The notes under the pieces were generated by a model. That model had not been told where the DNA came from, searched no databases, and saw nothing but the letters and a program-made list of their open reading frames with translations. The position numbers and the translations under genes are program-made. From NCBI RefSeq assembly GCF_013623775.1, contig NZ_JABFAM010000009.1:124001-188000 (forward strand): DNA of 64,000 nt, given 5' to 3'. This document shows positions 53,320 through 61,818 of this stretch, piece by piece; within the stretch, counting starts at the first letter, position 1, and each line of letters starts with the position of its first letter. Source of the stretch: Rufibacter sp. XAAS-G3-1. GTDB lineage: Bacteria > Bacteroidota > Bacteroidia > Cytophagales > Hymenobacteraceae.

Positions 53320-54195
53320 ATGGCACAGACACCAAAAACATATACCCCAACCTTCAGCCTTGGCGCAGATGTAACGGTAAACCGCATGGGGTACGGCGCC
53401 ATGCGCATCACCGGCGATGGCATCTGGGGGCCACCCAAAGACCGGGAAGAATGCCTACGGGTACTGCAGAAAACCGTGGAACTGGGCATTAACTTCATTG
53501 ACACCGCCGATTCCTACGGGCCCCACGTCTCAGAGGAACTCATCGCCGAAGCGCTTTACCCTTATCCCAAAGATCTGGTCATTGGCACCAAAGGCGGCCT
53601 GCTGCGCACCGGGCCTAACCAGTGGCCCATCAACGCCAAGCCAGGCCACCTCAAAGAAGCCCTGGAAGGCAGTTTGCAGCGCCTGAAACTAGACAGAATA
53701 GATCTATACCAACTGCACCGGGTAGACCCGGAGATTCCCTTTGAACAAACCCTGGAGTTTTTACAGGACGTGCAGGAACAGGGGCTCATCAAACACATAG
53801 GCTTGTCTGAAGTCACCGTAGAGCAGATACAGCAGGCGCAGAAATTTGTGGAGATCGTGTCGGTGCAGAACATGTACAGCTTTGACAACCGTAAATGGGA
53901 GGCCGAGCTCATGTACTGTGAAGACAATGCCATGGCCTTTATTCCGTGGTACCCGTTGGGCGGCGGAAACCTGAAAGCCCAGCAAACCCTGGATCAGATA
54001 AGCGCCAAGTACAATGCCTCCAACCACCAGATTGCCCTAAGCTGGCTTTTGCACCGTTCGCCCAACATTCTGCTCATTCCGGGTACCTCCAAGGTGAAAC
54101 ACCTGGAAGAGAATTTTCAGGCAGCCTCCATCCCCCTCTCTGAGGATGACTATGAAGCCCTGAACCAAATTGGCTCTGACACTTTCATAAGCTAA
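53320..54195 (+). CDS. Aldo/keto reductase
   Basis: A 291-residue reductase, third AKR in the window. The tetrad is in FIDTADSYGPH, IGTKGGLLR and YQLHRVD; the NADPH segment includes IPGTSKVKHLEEN. It begins with the motif LGADVTVNRMGYGAMRITG, of the YdbC/AKR13 style. Substrate unknown. It stands alone, followed by several repeats. Confidence 0.92.
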   Translation: MAQTPKTYTPTFSLGADVTVNRMGYGAMRITGDGIWGPPKDREECLRVLQKTVELGINFIDTADSYGPHVSEELIAEALYPYPKDLVIGTKGGLLRTGPNQWPINAKPGHLKEALEGSLQRLKLDRIDLYQLHRVDPEIPFEQTLEFLQDVQEQGLIKHIGLSEVTVEQIQQAQKFVEIVSVQNMYSFDNRKWEAELMYCEDNAMAFIPWYPLGGGNLKAQQTLDQISAKYNASNHQIALSWLLHRSPNILLIPGTSKVKHLEENFQAASIPLSEDDYEALNQIGSDTFIS

Positions 54196-54668
54196 GCCTG
54201 CGTTTCTCCCGGGCTTTTCTTTCTATGGCGCAGATTTACTTTCGTGACTTGCTTTTCAGGTAATCTTGCGGGCTGGAAAAACACGCCAGTAGAGCCATAC
54301 TCGTTCGCCCACTAGATCTTTACAAGATGACTACAGGATAATGCTGTCTTTGTAGGTGTCATCTGCTGTTCCGGTTTCTGGCTGGTGGTTCCCGGCGAGT
54401 CTGGGGACTCGCTTCCTCCCATGTCACGAGACCGGAGTCTCGCGCCAGTTGCACTTAAACCTGTGAGGTCTCCAAGACCTCACAGGTTTCCGCGTTTTGA
54501 GCCTACTTTCCGGAAAACAGCCCCCAAACGCATCAGTGAGACTCTCCTCTCCACGGAAATGGGGGGAGGTTCTACGCACTCCGGCGGAAGGCAAGCCAAT
54601 ACCGTTTTAGGCCTGTTTTCTGGAAAATACCTCAGAAATAGAAAAGATGCTTCTATGGTGAAACGCTT
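54196..54668. other. Repeat cluster between an aldo/keto reductase and msrA
   Basis: Contains, in order, a half family 6 element (54223-54250), a family 5 element (54251-54350), family 4a (54382-54489), a family 1 box (54492-54531) and a second partial box (54602-54635). No gene is supported. Confidence 0.7.
54382..54489. repeat. Composite repeat family 4a, third copy (reversed)
   Basis: Reverse order to the other two: GCGAGTCTGGGGACTCGC, then CGAGACCGGAGTCTCGCGCC, then CCTGTGAGGTCT..AGACCTCACAGG. Confidence 0.78.
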
Positions 54669-55232
54669 TTAAGCTCCTTCGTCTTTCCGCCAGTTTCTTT
54701 CCAGGAAACCTGCTCTGCCAGATCCCACAAAATACCGGCCATAGTGTCCCGGGTTCTTTTTGTAGTAATCCTGGTGGTATTCTTCGGCTTGGTAGAAAGG
54801 AACCGCCGGAAGAACGGGCGTCACAATGGGGGTTTCAAACGGGCCGTTGTTCTGCAGTTCTTTTTTGGAAAGCTCTGCCTGCTCTTTCTGTTGCTCTGAG
54901 TGGTAGAAAATGGCCGTTCTGTAAGAGGAGCCCCGGTCACCGAACTGGCCTCCCGCATCTGTGGGGTCAATGGATTCCCAGAAGATGTTCAGGAGCTGCG
55001 GGTAGGAAATCACCTCTGGGTCAAAGGTAACCTGTACCGCCTCATAATGGCCGGTGGTCTCTGAACAAACCTGCTCGTAGGTAGGATTGGGAACGTGTCC
55101 GCCCGTATACCCCGAGACCACTTTTATCACCCCCTCGTATTTGTGGAACGGCTTCACCATGCACCAGAAGCAACCGCCCGCAAACGTGGCGAGTTCGTAT
55201 TGTGTATCTTTTTGCGTAGAGTCTTCCATCAT
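54669..55232 (-). CDS. msrA: Peptide-methionine (S)-S-oxide reductase
   Basis: A 187-residue enzyme reducing methionine S-sulfoxide in proteins. The catalytic Cys is C21 in FAGGCFWC, followed by [12 protein letters not shown] and [29 protein letters not shown] closes the fold. No signal peptide, so cytoplasmic. No MsrB domain is fused. It follows no operon partner. Confidence 0.95.
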   Translation of the reverse strand: MMEDSTQKDTQYELATFAGGCFWCMVKPFHKYEGVIKVVSGYTGGHVPNPTYEQVCSETTGHYEAVQVTFDPEVISYPQLLNIFWESIDPTDAGGQFGDRGSSYRTAIFYHSEQQKEQAELSKKELQNNGPFETPIVTPVLPAVPFYQAEEYHQDYYKKNPGHYGRYFVGSGRAGFLERNWRKDEGA

Positions 55233-55389
55233 GTTCTATTGTACGGCAAGAGAGGACTTTTAACTGTAAACTCATTCTCCTGACTTTTGTTGCAAAATCG
55301 CTTTTTAGCCCGTTTTCTAAAAAACAGACGCAAACCGGAAATCCCTAAAATGCCGTTAAAGGGAAAACGGCTTCTACACCACCAGCGCT

Positions 55390-55848
55390 ATGCACTACTT
55401 TCTACAGCCCCAACCTGCCGCCCCGGCTCCGGAATCTCCTTTCGGTGGAATAGAGGAAACCATCATCCAGGGCGTGCAGGGGCTCAAGCTCCTCATTGAG
55501 ACCATAGGTGCCCTGATCATTGGCGTAGGGGTGCTCATTGCCCTTTTCTACATCATCAAAGGCTTGATTCCACCGCAGGTGGAAAGCTACAATAAGATCC
55601 GGTTGGTTTTGGCGCGGTACCTGGCCCTGGCCCTGGAATTCCAACTAGGCGCCGATATTCTCTCCACCGCCATTGCCCCTTCCTGGGATCAAATTGGTAA
55701 ACTGGGGGCCATTGCCGTTATCAGAACCGCCCTCAACTATTTTCTGGCGCAGGAGATGAAAGAGGAAAGGCAAGCAGAAAAAGAAGCAGCCAATGATAAA
55801 ACCATGATACCAGATGTGCATCCCGCCCAAAAACCGACCAATGAATAA
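55390..55848 (+). CDS. DUF1622 membrane protein
   Basis: A 152-residue protein with three hydrophobic segments: IETIGALIIGVGVLIALFYI, LVLARYLALALEFQLGADIL and IGKLGAIAVIRTALNYFLA. This is the DUF1622 pattern of small inner-membrane proteins, function unknown. A highly charged tail (EMKEERQAEKEAAND) follows. It lies between msrA and the serine hydrolase on the opposite strand. Confidence 0.85.
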   Translation: MHYFLQPQPAAPAPESPFGGIEETIIQGVQGLKLLIETIGALIIGVGVLIALFYIIKGLIPPQVESYNKIRLVLARYLALALEFQLGADILSTAIAPSWDQIGKLGAIAVIRTALNYFLAQEMKEERQAEKEAANDKTMIPDVHPAQKPTNE

Positions 55849-55900
55849 CCACAGCCCTTGCAGATTACGTTGGGGCAATCCCTGGTGGTGGCCCTACTCA

Positions 55901-57751
55901 CTATTTTTTAGCGGCCGAAAGATCATCGCCTTTCTCCATAGCCAGGTAGATGGCATCCAGAATGCGCTGCCTTATCTTTAGAGATATAAGTTTGTTTGAT
56001 ACTTTAGGGTGTACCCGGTTGGAGAGGAACACGTAGACCAACTCGTTCTTAGGATCAACCCAGACGCAGGTTCCGGTGTAGCCGGTGTGGCCGTAGGTTT
56101 CTGGGGTGGCTAGTTGAGACGGGTACTTTTGGGTGGTGTCCGGGTCCCAGCGGTCAAAGCCCAGGCCCCGGCGGCTCACGGCAGATTGTTTGGAGGTGAA
56201 CAGTTGCACGGTCTCGGGTTTAATGTATTGCTTTCCGCCGTAGGTGCCGCCGTTGAGCATCATCTGGTACAGAATAGCCAGATCATTGGCGGTGGAAAAC
56301 AGACCGGCGTGGCCAGATACGCCGCCCATGCGCGCCGCGCCGCCATCATGCACGTAGCCCCTCAGCAGCGTTTTCCGGAAAGAAGCATCTACCTCGGTGG
56401 GCACTATGCGGCTCTGGGGAAAACGGTTCAAAGGCAGAAAACCCGCGGTTTGCATGCCCAGTGGCGCATAGAAACTCTTCTCCACAAACGTATCCAGAGA
56501 AGTTTGGGCTAGCCGTTCCACGGCTTCCTTCAGGTAATACATACTCACATCGGCGTAGACGTATTTGTCTTGCTCGCCCATTTTGGCGTTCAGCATGCGG
56601 GGCCAGATGACCTCCTTGAAATAGTCCTTCCGGAGGTAAGCGCTGTCAGAGGCTTTGACGGTGTAGTAGTTTGTAGGGACGGGACTCACATCCTGTTTCT
56701 GGAGCGGCAAGTGCACCCCGGCCGGCAAGCCCGACTGGTGCAGCAGCAAGTCCCTGATTTTGATATCGGCTTTATTCGTGTTTCTGGCCGAGGGCACATA
56801 AAAGGCGAAGCTTGAATCCAAGGCCATTTTCTGCTGGTCGTACAGGTTCATCACGGCCATGGTGGTGGCCGACACCTTGGTGATAGAGGCAAGGTCGAAA
56901 ATATCAGAGATTTGGGTGGCCTGGGTGTTTTCATAGGTGTGCGACCCGTAGGCTTTCTGGAAAATGACCTTCCCGTTTTTGGCCACCAGCACCACCGCCC
57001 CCGGCGTAGCCTGCTCCCGAATGGCCTGGGCCACAATACCGTCTATGGACTGCTGCAACTCAGAGGTTTTGAGGCCTACTTCCTCCGGAACGCTGTATTT
57101 CAGCCGGATGGCCGATGTTTTAGCCCCATCTCCCTTCTTGAATTTTGTGGAAGTGGTATTTGGCAACGTCCCCGAGGCCGCCACCCCACCAAAAACAAGT
57201 TGCGCCGCGTAACTGGCCGTCATCGCCGATTCTTTCTCTGACCAGATAATGGGAGCCGTCAGGGATTCAGCGTACACCAGGTGCTCTGCCTTGCCAAACA
57301 CCGCCACCACCAATTGCTTTTGGCTTTGCAGTTGCAGCAGAAAGTCTAAGTTCTTTTTATTGCCCAGCGCAGAAGCCTCTACCTGCACAATCACGGCCTG
57401 AAACCCCGAGAGGGCGGTGAGCAGTTGGGAAAAGGAATTATTCTGGACATACGCCGCTGCCGGAAAAGCCGTGACGGTGGTGTACTTATTCAGCAAGCTG
57501 TCAAATTGCGCGGCGTGCTTCACGTTCAAGGAAACACTCGCGATCTTCTGCTCCAGGTTCTTCAGGGGCACCAGCCCTGCCTGGTTGTTGAGCAACACCG
57601 TATTTCTGATGGCGTCTTTGTGCTGCTGCAACCACGTCTGGCTTTTCTTGTTCTCGTTCCGCTGCGCCATGGTGCCGCAGGAGAAACTGGTCATGATTGC
57701 CAACACCAGAACACTCTGGATCATAGAACTTCTAAACGCTTTTGAATACAT
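55901..57751 (-). CDS. Exported serine hydrolase (beta-lactamase fold) with GH3 C-terminal-type domain
   Basis: A 616-residue envelope protein. The N-terminal signal ends at FSCGTMAQ, which includes a possible lipid Cys. Residues about 40-200 match the C-terminal domain of GH3 beta-N-acetylglucosaminidases (NTVLLNNQAGLVPLKNLEQ). Residues about 220-600 form a class C beta-lactamase/PBP fold with S289-I-T-K292 and Y399-A-D. The catalytic GH3 N-domain present in related ~1000-residue NagZ-serine hydrolase fusions is missing. Role in murein turnover is inferred. Confidence 0.88.
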   Translation of the reverse strand: MYSKAFRSSMIQSVLVLAIMTSFSCGTMAQRNENKKSQTWLQQHKDAIRNTVLLNNQAGLVPLKNLEQKIASVSLNVKHAAQFDSLLNKYTTVTAFPAAAYVQNNSFSQLLTALSGFQAVIVQVEASALGNKKNLDFLLQLQSQKQLVVAVFGKAEHLVYAESLTAPIIWSEKESAMTASYAAQLVFGGVAASGTLPNTTSTKFKKGDGAKTSAIRLKYSVPEEVGLKTSELQQSIDGIVAQAIREQATPGAVVLVAKNGKVIFQKAYGSHTYENTQATQISDIFDLASITKVSATTMAVMNLYDQQKMALDSSFAFYVPSARNTNKADIKIRDLLLHQSGLPAGVHLPLQKQDVSPVPTNYYTVKASDSAYLRKDYFKEVIWPRMLNAKMGEQDKYVYADVSMYYLKEAVERLAQTSLDTFVEKSFYAPLGMQTAGFLPLNRFPQSRIVPTEVDASFRKTLLRGYVHDGGAARMGGVSGHAGLFSTANDLAILYQMMLNGGTYGGKQYIKPETVQLFTSKQSAVSRRGLGFDRWDPDTTQKYPSQLATPETYGHTGYTGTCVWVDPKNELVYVFLSNRVHPKVSNKLISLKIRQRILDAIYLAMEKGDDLSAAKK

Positions 57752-58292
57752 GTGGTATGGATTGGCCCAGGCCGATGCCTTGAACGGTTCTCCGCCCGTG
57801 GGGAAGGAAATCTACCTAGTCTGTTTTATTTCTGGAAATAGGCAAGTTAAGAAAAATATGGTTGCCTGCTGAGGGAGAGATGAAAGGTCACTCTGTGTAA
57901 GAGTAATAGGTAAATAGATGGCTTCTACCTTTACCGTTATCCTGCATATGTGTATCTGCCGCATTTAAAGCAAGTTCTCCCCACAAGGGGAGAACTTGCT
58001 CTCTGTGATGATTTTGTACAAAAGAAATTTATAAGTTGATTCTCTGATCCCGATTATTTCTTCATTTAAAATCGAAGCTGTTTAGAGTTTTCATTAACCG
58101 GCATTTAAAACAATTCCTCTGGGGCAAGCATCCGTTTAAACTCTTGTTTGGAGCTACTTTTATAAAAACAGGCCAAAAACAAGAGGTTTAGCTGTACACT
58201 GCCGCATGCAGATGCTTGTACCGTCGTTTTCAGGCTAGTTTTATAAGAACAGGCCTGAAACTCTAAACAGCTTCATCAACTGAACTGAGATC
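57752..58292. other. Intergenic region with hairpin and repeat element
   Basis: About 540 bp upstream of the serine hydrolase gene. It holds a 14-bp perfect hairpin AGCAAGTTCTCCCC..GGGGAGAACTTGCT (57969-58000) and family 3 copy 4 (58074-58274). No gene is supported. Confidence 0.6.
58074..58274 (-). repeat. MITE-like element (family 3), copy 4 (201 bp, reversed)
   Basis: Ends GAAGCTGTTTAGAGTTTT and GAAACTCTAAACAGCTTC. It has the same orientation as copy 3, and both share the flank CATTTAAAATC on the left and ATC on the right. It lies 18 bp downstream of the SDR-MBL fusion stop. Confidence 0.87.
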
Positions 58293-60200
58293 CTATTCTT
58301 TATTGTCCACAAACTTCCCGTGCTTGGGGATGGCGATGGTCTCGAAGTCTTCTACCAGCTTTTGCAGCCCTTTGGTTAAGGCTTCCCCTTCCATGTGTTT
58401 CCCGTGGCCGGGAACGATCAGTTGGGGATGGAGGGCGGCAAGTTTCCGCGCCGATTCCCAGGCGGCTTGCCAGTCGGTGGTGAGGTAGCGGGGCGGGCCC
58501 TGTATTTCCTCTACCTGCATCAGGACTTTGTAGAATGAATCCTGCTTGACGGTGATCACGGCATCGGCGGAGAGGAGGGTTCTGTCGGTTTCCCGGAAGA
58601 GGGCTACTTGCCCGGGCGAGTGGCCGGGCACAAACACCCAGTGCCAATCTGGCAAGCCCGGTATGGTTCCGTCTTCGGGCAAAGGCAAGAGGTTGGCTCC
58701 GCTGATGTTGATGGGTTCATGGGGGTATATGGCCGAGATCTTAGCCAGCATCCCTCCTTCCACGGTCACGTCTGGCTCTGGATAGGCCTGCTTACCCGTT
58801 AAGAAGGGAAACTCATAGAGATGCGCATACACGGGCACTTGCCAGGCTTCCAGCAAACCCACCAATCCGCCTACGTGGTCAAAGTGGCCGTGCGTGAGAA
58901 CGATGGCCGCGGGTTTGGCGTTTTTCCCGAAAACACTTTCTGTGACCTGTACTATCTCCTGGGTAGATTTAGGCATGCCCGCATCTACCAGCACCCAGTG
59001 CGCGGCAGTGCCTATCATCACAAAATTGACAATCTGGTTGGTGTAATAATACACATCGGGGCGTACCTGCCGGATATTTCCCGTAGAGATGGAAGTCATG
59101 GGAATGAACTTGTCATCCGCACTCTGGTGCATGTTAGAATCCATATTACGCTGGTTTGAGGTGGTAGTATTCTTAGAAGAGCCTTTTGGTTTATTCTTTC
59201 TTGAACTGAGAGCGGCCACCGCCAAGCCTATTCCGGCCAAGGCCAGAGAGGTTAAGAGCGGATGCTTCTGCGCTTTCACATATAAGCTTTTGGGACGTTT
59301 CCAGCCAGCGTTGGTGCCGCGTTCATGGAGCCCATACCCGGCCCGGTAAAGTGCATTGTCTTCCACGTCACGGGAAGGCCGCTCATCGTGTTGCGAATAG
59401 AAGCCATACCCTTCCATCACTTTGTCTACCAGACGGGGGGCCATTCCTGCTAACTCCACAAAGAATTTGGACTGTAAGCCAACGTACATGTCCCGTTTGG
59501 GGTGGGCCGCACAATATAAGATTGCCTCCGCTACTGATTCTGGCGGGTAGACCATGCCCCGGTGCGAAGGCTGTTTTTCCTGGTAGCTGCGGGCATGCTC
59601 ATTGTAGGGAGTGTCTATGCGGCCGGGTTTAACCAGGGAGACAGAGATAGGTTCTTTGGCTGCTTCCAGCTCCATGCGGAGCACATCATTAAAGCCGTGA
59701 AGGGCATGCTTGGCGGCAGAATACGTTCCCTGTACCACAGGAGCCCGGTCTCCAAAGAGAGAGCCCACATTTACGATGGCTCCTGCCCCGCCCCGTTCCC
59801 TGAAGTGAGCCACGGCCGTACGGCAGCCATACACCACTCCCCAGAAATTAGTGTCAAACATCCGTTTCATGTCGGGGATGGAAACCTCCAGGCAAGACCC
59901 GAAGATGGAGATACCTGCGTTGTTTACCCAGGTGTCAAACCTGCCAAAGGTAGCGATAGCAGCGTCGCCAATGCGTTTCACATCCTCTTCCACCCCTACA
60001 TCGGCCACCACAAACTCAGCACTTCCGCCACTGGTGTTAATTTCGTTGGTTAGCTCACGCAGGGCCTCCTGGTTACGGGCGGCCAGCACTACTTTAGCCC
60101 CTTCTTTGGCGGCCATTCGCGCAGTGACTAAGCCAATACCGCTAGAGGCGCCGGTGATCACAATTACCTGTTCTGAGAGAGGTTTAAGTTTTACCTTCAT
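58293..60200 (-). CDS. Short-chain dehydrogenase - metallo-beta-lactamase fold fusion (635 aa)
   Basis: An SDR part (about 1-300; TGASSGIG, S147, Y160 and K164 in YSAAKHAL) is followed by a hydrophobic segment (LLTSLALAGIGLAVAALSS, about 316-334), a Lys/Ser/Asn linker, and an MBL-fold hydrolase (about 365-635) with HGHFDH (437-442). The linker contains ATG M353 at 59144, a good start for a separate MBL gene. In the next frame a TAA lies 2 nt before it, so a single-base change could have fused two adjacent genes. The SDR tail with a membrane segment matches SDRs of similar length without an MBL. Confidence 0.82.
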   Translation of the reverse strand: MKVKLKPLSEQVIVITGASSGIGLVTARMAAKEGAKVVLAARNQEALRELTNEINTSGGSAEFVVADVGVEEDVKRIGDAAIATFGRFDTWVNNAGISIFGSCLEVSIPDMKRMFDTNFWGVVYGCRTAVAHFRERGGAGAIVNVGSLFGDRAPVVQGTYSAAKHALHGFNDVLRMELEAAKEPISVSLVKPGRIDTPYNEHARSYQEKQPSHRGMVYPPESVAEAILYCAAHPKRDMYVGLQSKFFVELAGMAPRLVDKVMEGYGFYSQHDERPSRDVEDNALYRAGYGLHERGTNAGWKRPKSLYVKAQKHPLLTSLALAGIGLAVAALSSRKNKPKGSSKNTTTSNQRNMDSNMHQSADDKFIPMTSISTGNIRQVRPDVYYYTNQIVNFVMIGTAAHWVLVDAGMPKSTQEIVQVTESVFGKNAKPAAIVLTHGHFDHVGGLVGLLEAWQVPVYAHLYEFPFLTGKQAYPEPDVTVEGGMLAKISAIYPHEPINISGANLLPLPEDGTIPGLPDWHWVFVPGHSPGQVALFRETDRTLLSADAVITVKQDSFYKVLMQVEEIQGPPRYLTTDWQAAWESARKLAALHPQLIVPGHGKHMEGEALTKGLQKLVEDFETIAIPKHGKFVDNKE

Positions 60201-60355
60201 ATAACTACCTGTTTTGAGTGAGGAAGCCCGAGGGGAATTGAAGGGTAAGCGTCCTCGGGCACAGGTAGTTTAACGACACTACGGAAGCTCCGTTTGCAAC
60301 CTTTGTGCTTTTGGCAAGATTAAACCTGAATTTCAGTATTTATGCTGATAGTAGT

Positions 60356-61057
60356 TTATCCTAGCCCGGCTTCTTTGGCCAATACCACTAAATCTGCCAC
60401 ATTCGCGGTTCCTAACCGGGACTGGATGTTCCGGCGGTGGGTGTTGACGGTGTGCACGCTCAGGCAGAGTTGGTCTGCAATCACTTTGGAGCTTTTCCCT
60501 TTACAGACCATGCTTAGCACCTCGGTTTCGCGCTTGCTTAGACTTTTCACCAGGAGTTCGTTTTTGTGCTTCAGGTTTTCCCGAAGGGCGGCAATCAACT
60601 GTTTCTCGGTGCTCATGCGGGGGCTCATGTCCACATCTACGCAGAGAATCTCTTTCACGTGCCCGTCCTGTGCATGCGCGAAGGCCCTGGCCCAACCAAT
60701 AAACCATCGGTACTCCTTCTGGAATCTGTGGCGGGCCCGGAAAACCCCACCAAACTCTGCCCCGGTAAACTCCTGGTAATGCGTGATGCTGTCTTGGGGA
60801 ATGTTCAGGTCTTCTGGGTGTACAATCTGGCGCATGTACTCCATGGTGCCCATTTGTTTGATTTCTTCCAGGGTATAGCCCAAGGTTTCCTGGTTGGTTT
60901 TGTTGCACCAGGTAACCCCGTCCTGCAGGTCAGACACGTAGATGTTGGCCGGAACCTCATGGATGATTCTCTCCAGAAAAGCGTATTTCTCCTGTAAGGC
61001 TCTGAGTTGTTCCTGGAGCCTTTTCAGGTCTTCGTCCTTCTTCAACGTTTGGTTCAT
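60356..61057 (-). CDS. PAS domain - LuxR-type transcriptional regulator
   Basis: A 233-residue cytoplasmic regulator. An N-terminal coiled segment (LQEQLRALQEKYAFLERIIH) leads to a PAS domain (about 30-145; IYVSDLQDGVTWCNKTNQET). The C-terminal LuxR helix-turn-helix is at about 172-220 (LSKRETEVLSMVCKGKSSKV then LSVHTVNTHRR). There is no receiver domain, so it probably senses a ligand or redox signal through PAS. Target genes unknown; it is separated from the fusion gene upstream by 156 bp. Confidence 0.9.
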   Translation of the reverse strand: MNQTLKKDEDLKRLQEQLRALQEKYAFLERIIHEVPANIYVSDLQDGVTWCNKTNQETLGYTLEEIKQMGTMEYMRQIVHPEDLNIPQDSITHYQEFTGAEFGGVFRARHRFQKEYRWFIGWARAFAHAQDGHVKEILCVDVDMSPRMSTEKQLIAALRENLKHKNELLVKSLSKRETEVLSMVCKGKSSKVIADQLCLSVHTVNTHRRNIQSRLGTANVADLVVLAKEAGLG

Positions 61058-61092
61058 GCGTTAATACTTTTGCCTCGGAAATCTTTCAGATT

Positions 61093-61695
61093 TTATACGT
61101 TTTGCGTGACCGTCAGTGCAAATTCCGGTACCTCTATGACCTGCCCCGGTGGCATTTCGCCTAACCTAATCGCTCCTATTCTTACCCGTATGAGGCGCAG
61201 CGTAGGAAACCCCACCGCTGCCGTCATCTTCCTGACCTGGCGGTTCTTGCCTTCGGTAAGGGTAATGGACACCCAACTGGTGGGGCCGTGCCGGTCATCG
61301 CGCACGTGCCGGGAACGTTCCGGGAACTCAGGCGCGGGGTCTAGGCGGGAAGCCGCACAGGGCAAGGTGAAATACGGTTGCTTTTCATGCGCTATCTCAA
61401 TGCCGCCTTGCCTTAGTTGCTCCAGGGCTTTAGGGGTGATACTACCGTCTACCTGCGCGTAGTATTCTTTCTCCACCTTACGGCCCCGCACGTACTCGCT
61501 CATCTTGCCATCGGTGGTCAGCAATAGCAAGCCTTCGCTGTCCTGGTCTAGTCGGCCAATGGCCATGGTGCCGCTTGGAAAGTCATACAAGCCTCCCAGC
61601 AGCTTTTTCTTTTTGGCATCGGTCACAAACTGGCTGAGGTAGCCGAAGGGCTTGTGCAGGATAAAATGGCGATGGTTGGTTTCTGGATAACTCAA
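61093..61695 (-). CDS. rluE: 23S rRNA pseudouridine synthase, RluE type
   Basis: A 200-residue RsuA/RluE-family pseudouridine synthase lacking the S4 domain. The catalytic Asp lies in IGRLDQDSEGLLLLT. Other signatures are FILHKPFGYLSQF, EYYAQVDG and LTEGKNRQVRKM. Length matches RluE, which modifies U2457 in E. coli 23S rRNA. It lies about 125 bp after the 2H phosphoesterase thpR on the same strand. Confidence 0.9.
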   Translation of the reverse strand: MSYPETNHRHFILHKPFGYLSQFVTDAKKKKLLGGLYDFPSGTMAIGRLDQDSEGLLLLTTDGKMSEYVRGRKVEKEYYAQVDGSITPKALEQLRQGGIEIAHEKQPYFTLPCAASRLDPAPEFPERSRHVRDDRHGPTSWVSITLTEGKNRQVRKMTAAVGFPTLRLIRVRIGAIRLGEMPPGQVIEVPEFALTVTQNV

Positions 61696-61818
61696 ATGAA
61701 TGGGGTATTTACTCGCTAATTTCCGGAAAACAGGCCAAAAACGGAAATCAGGAATAGAAGGTAGTTACAACCTGATGTGGCGAAACAGTGCTGGTGTTTC
61801 CCGTCGAGCCCAGAGACG

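Noticed and set aside
54385-54672. A frame starting MVPGESGDSLPP that resembles a minus-strand frame at 30135-30395 (MAPGESGDSLHP)
   Set aside because: The likeness is explained by the family 4a composite repeat; no start context, and codon use is poor.
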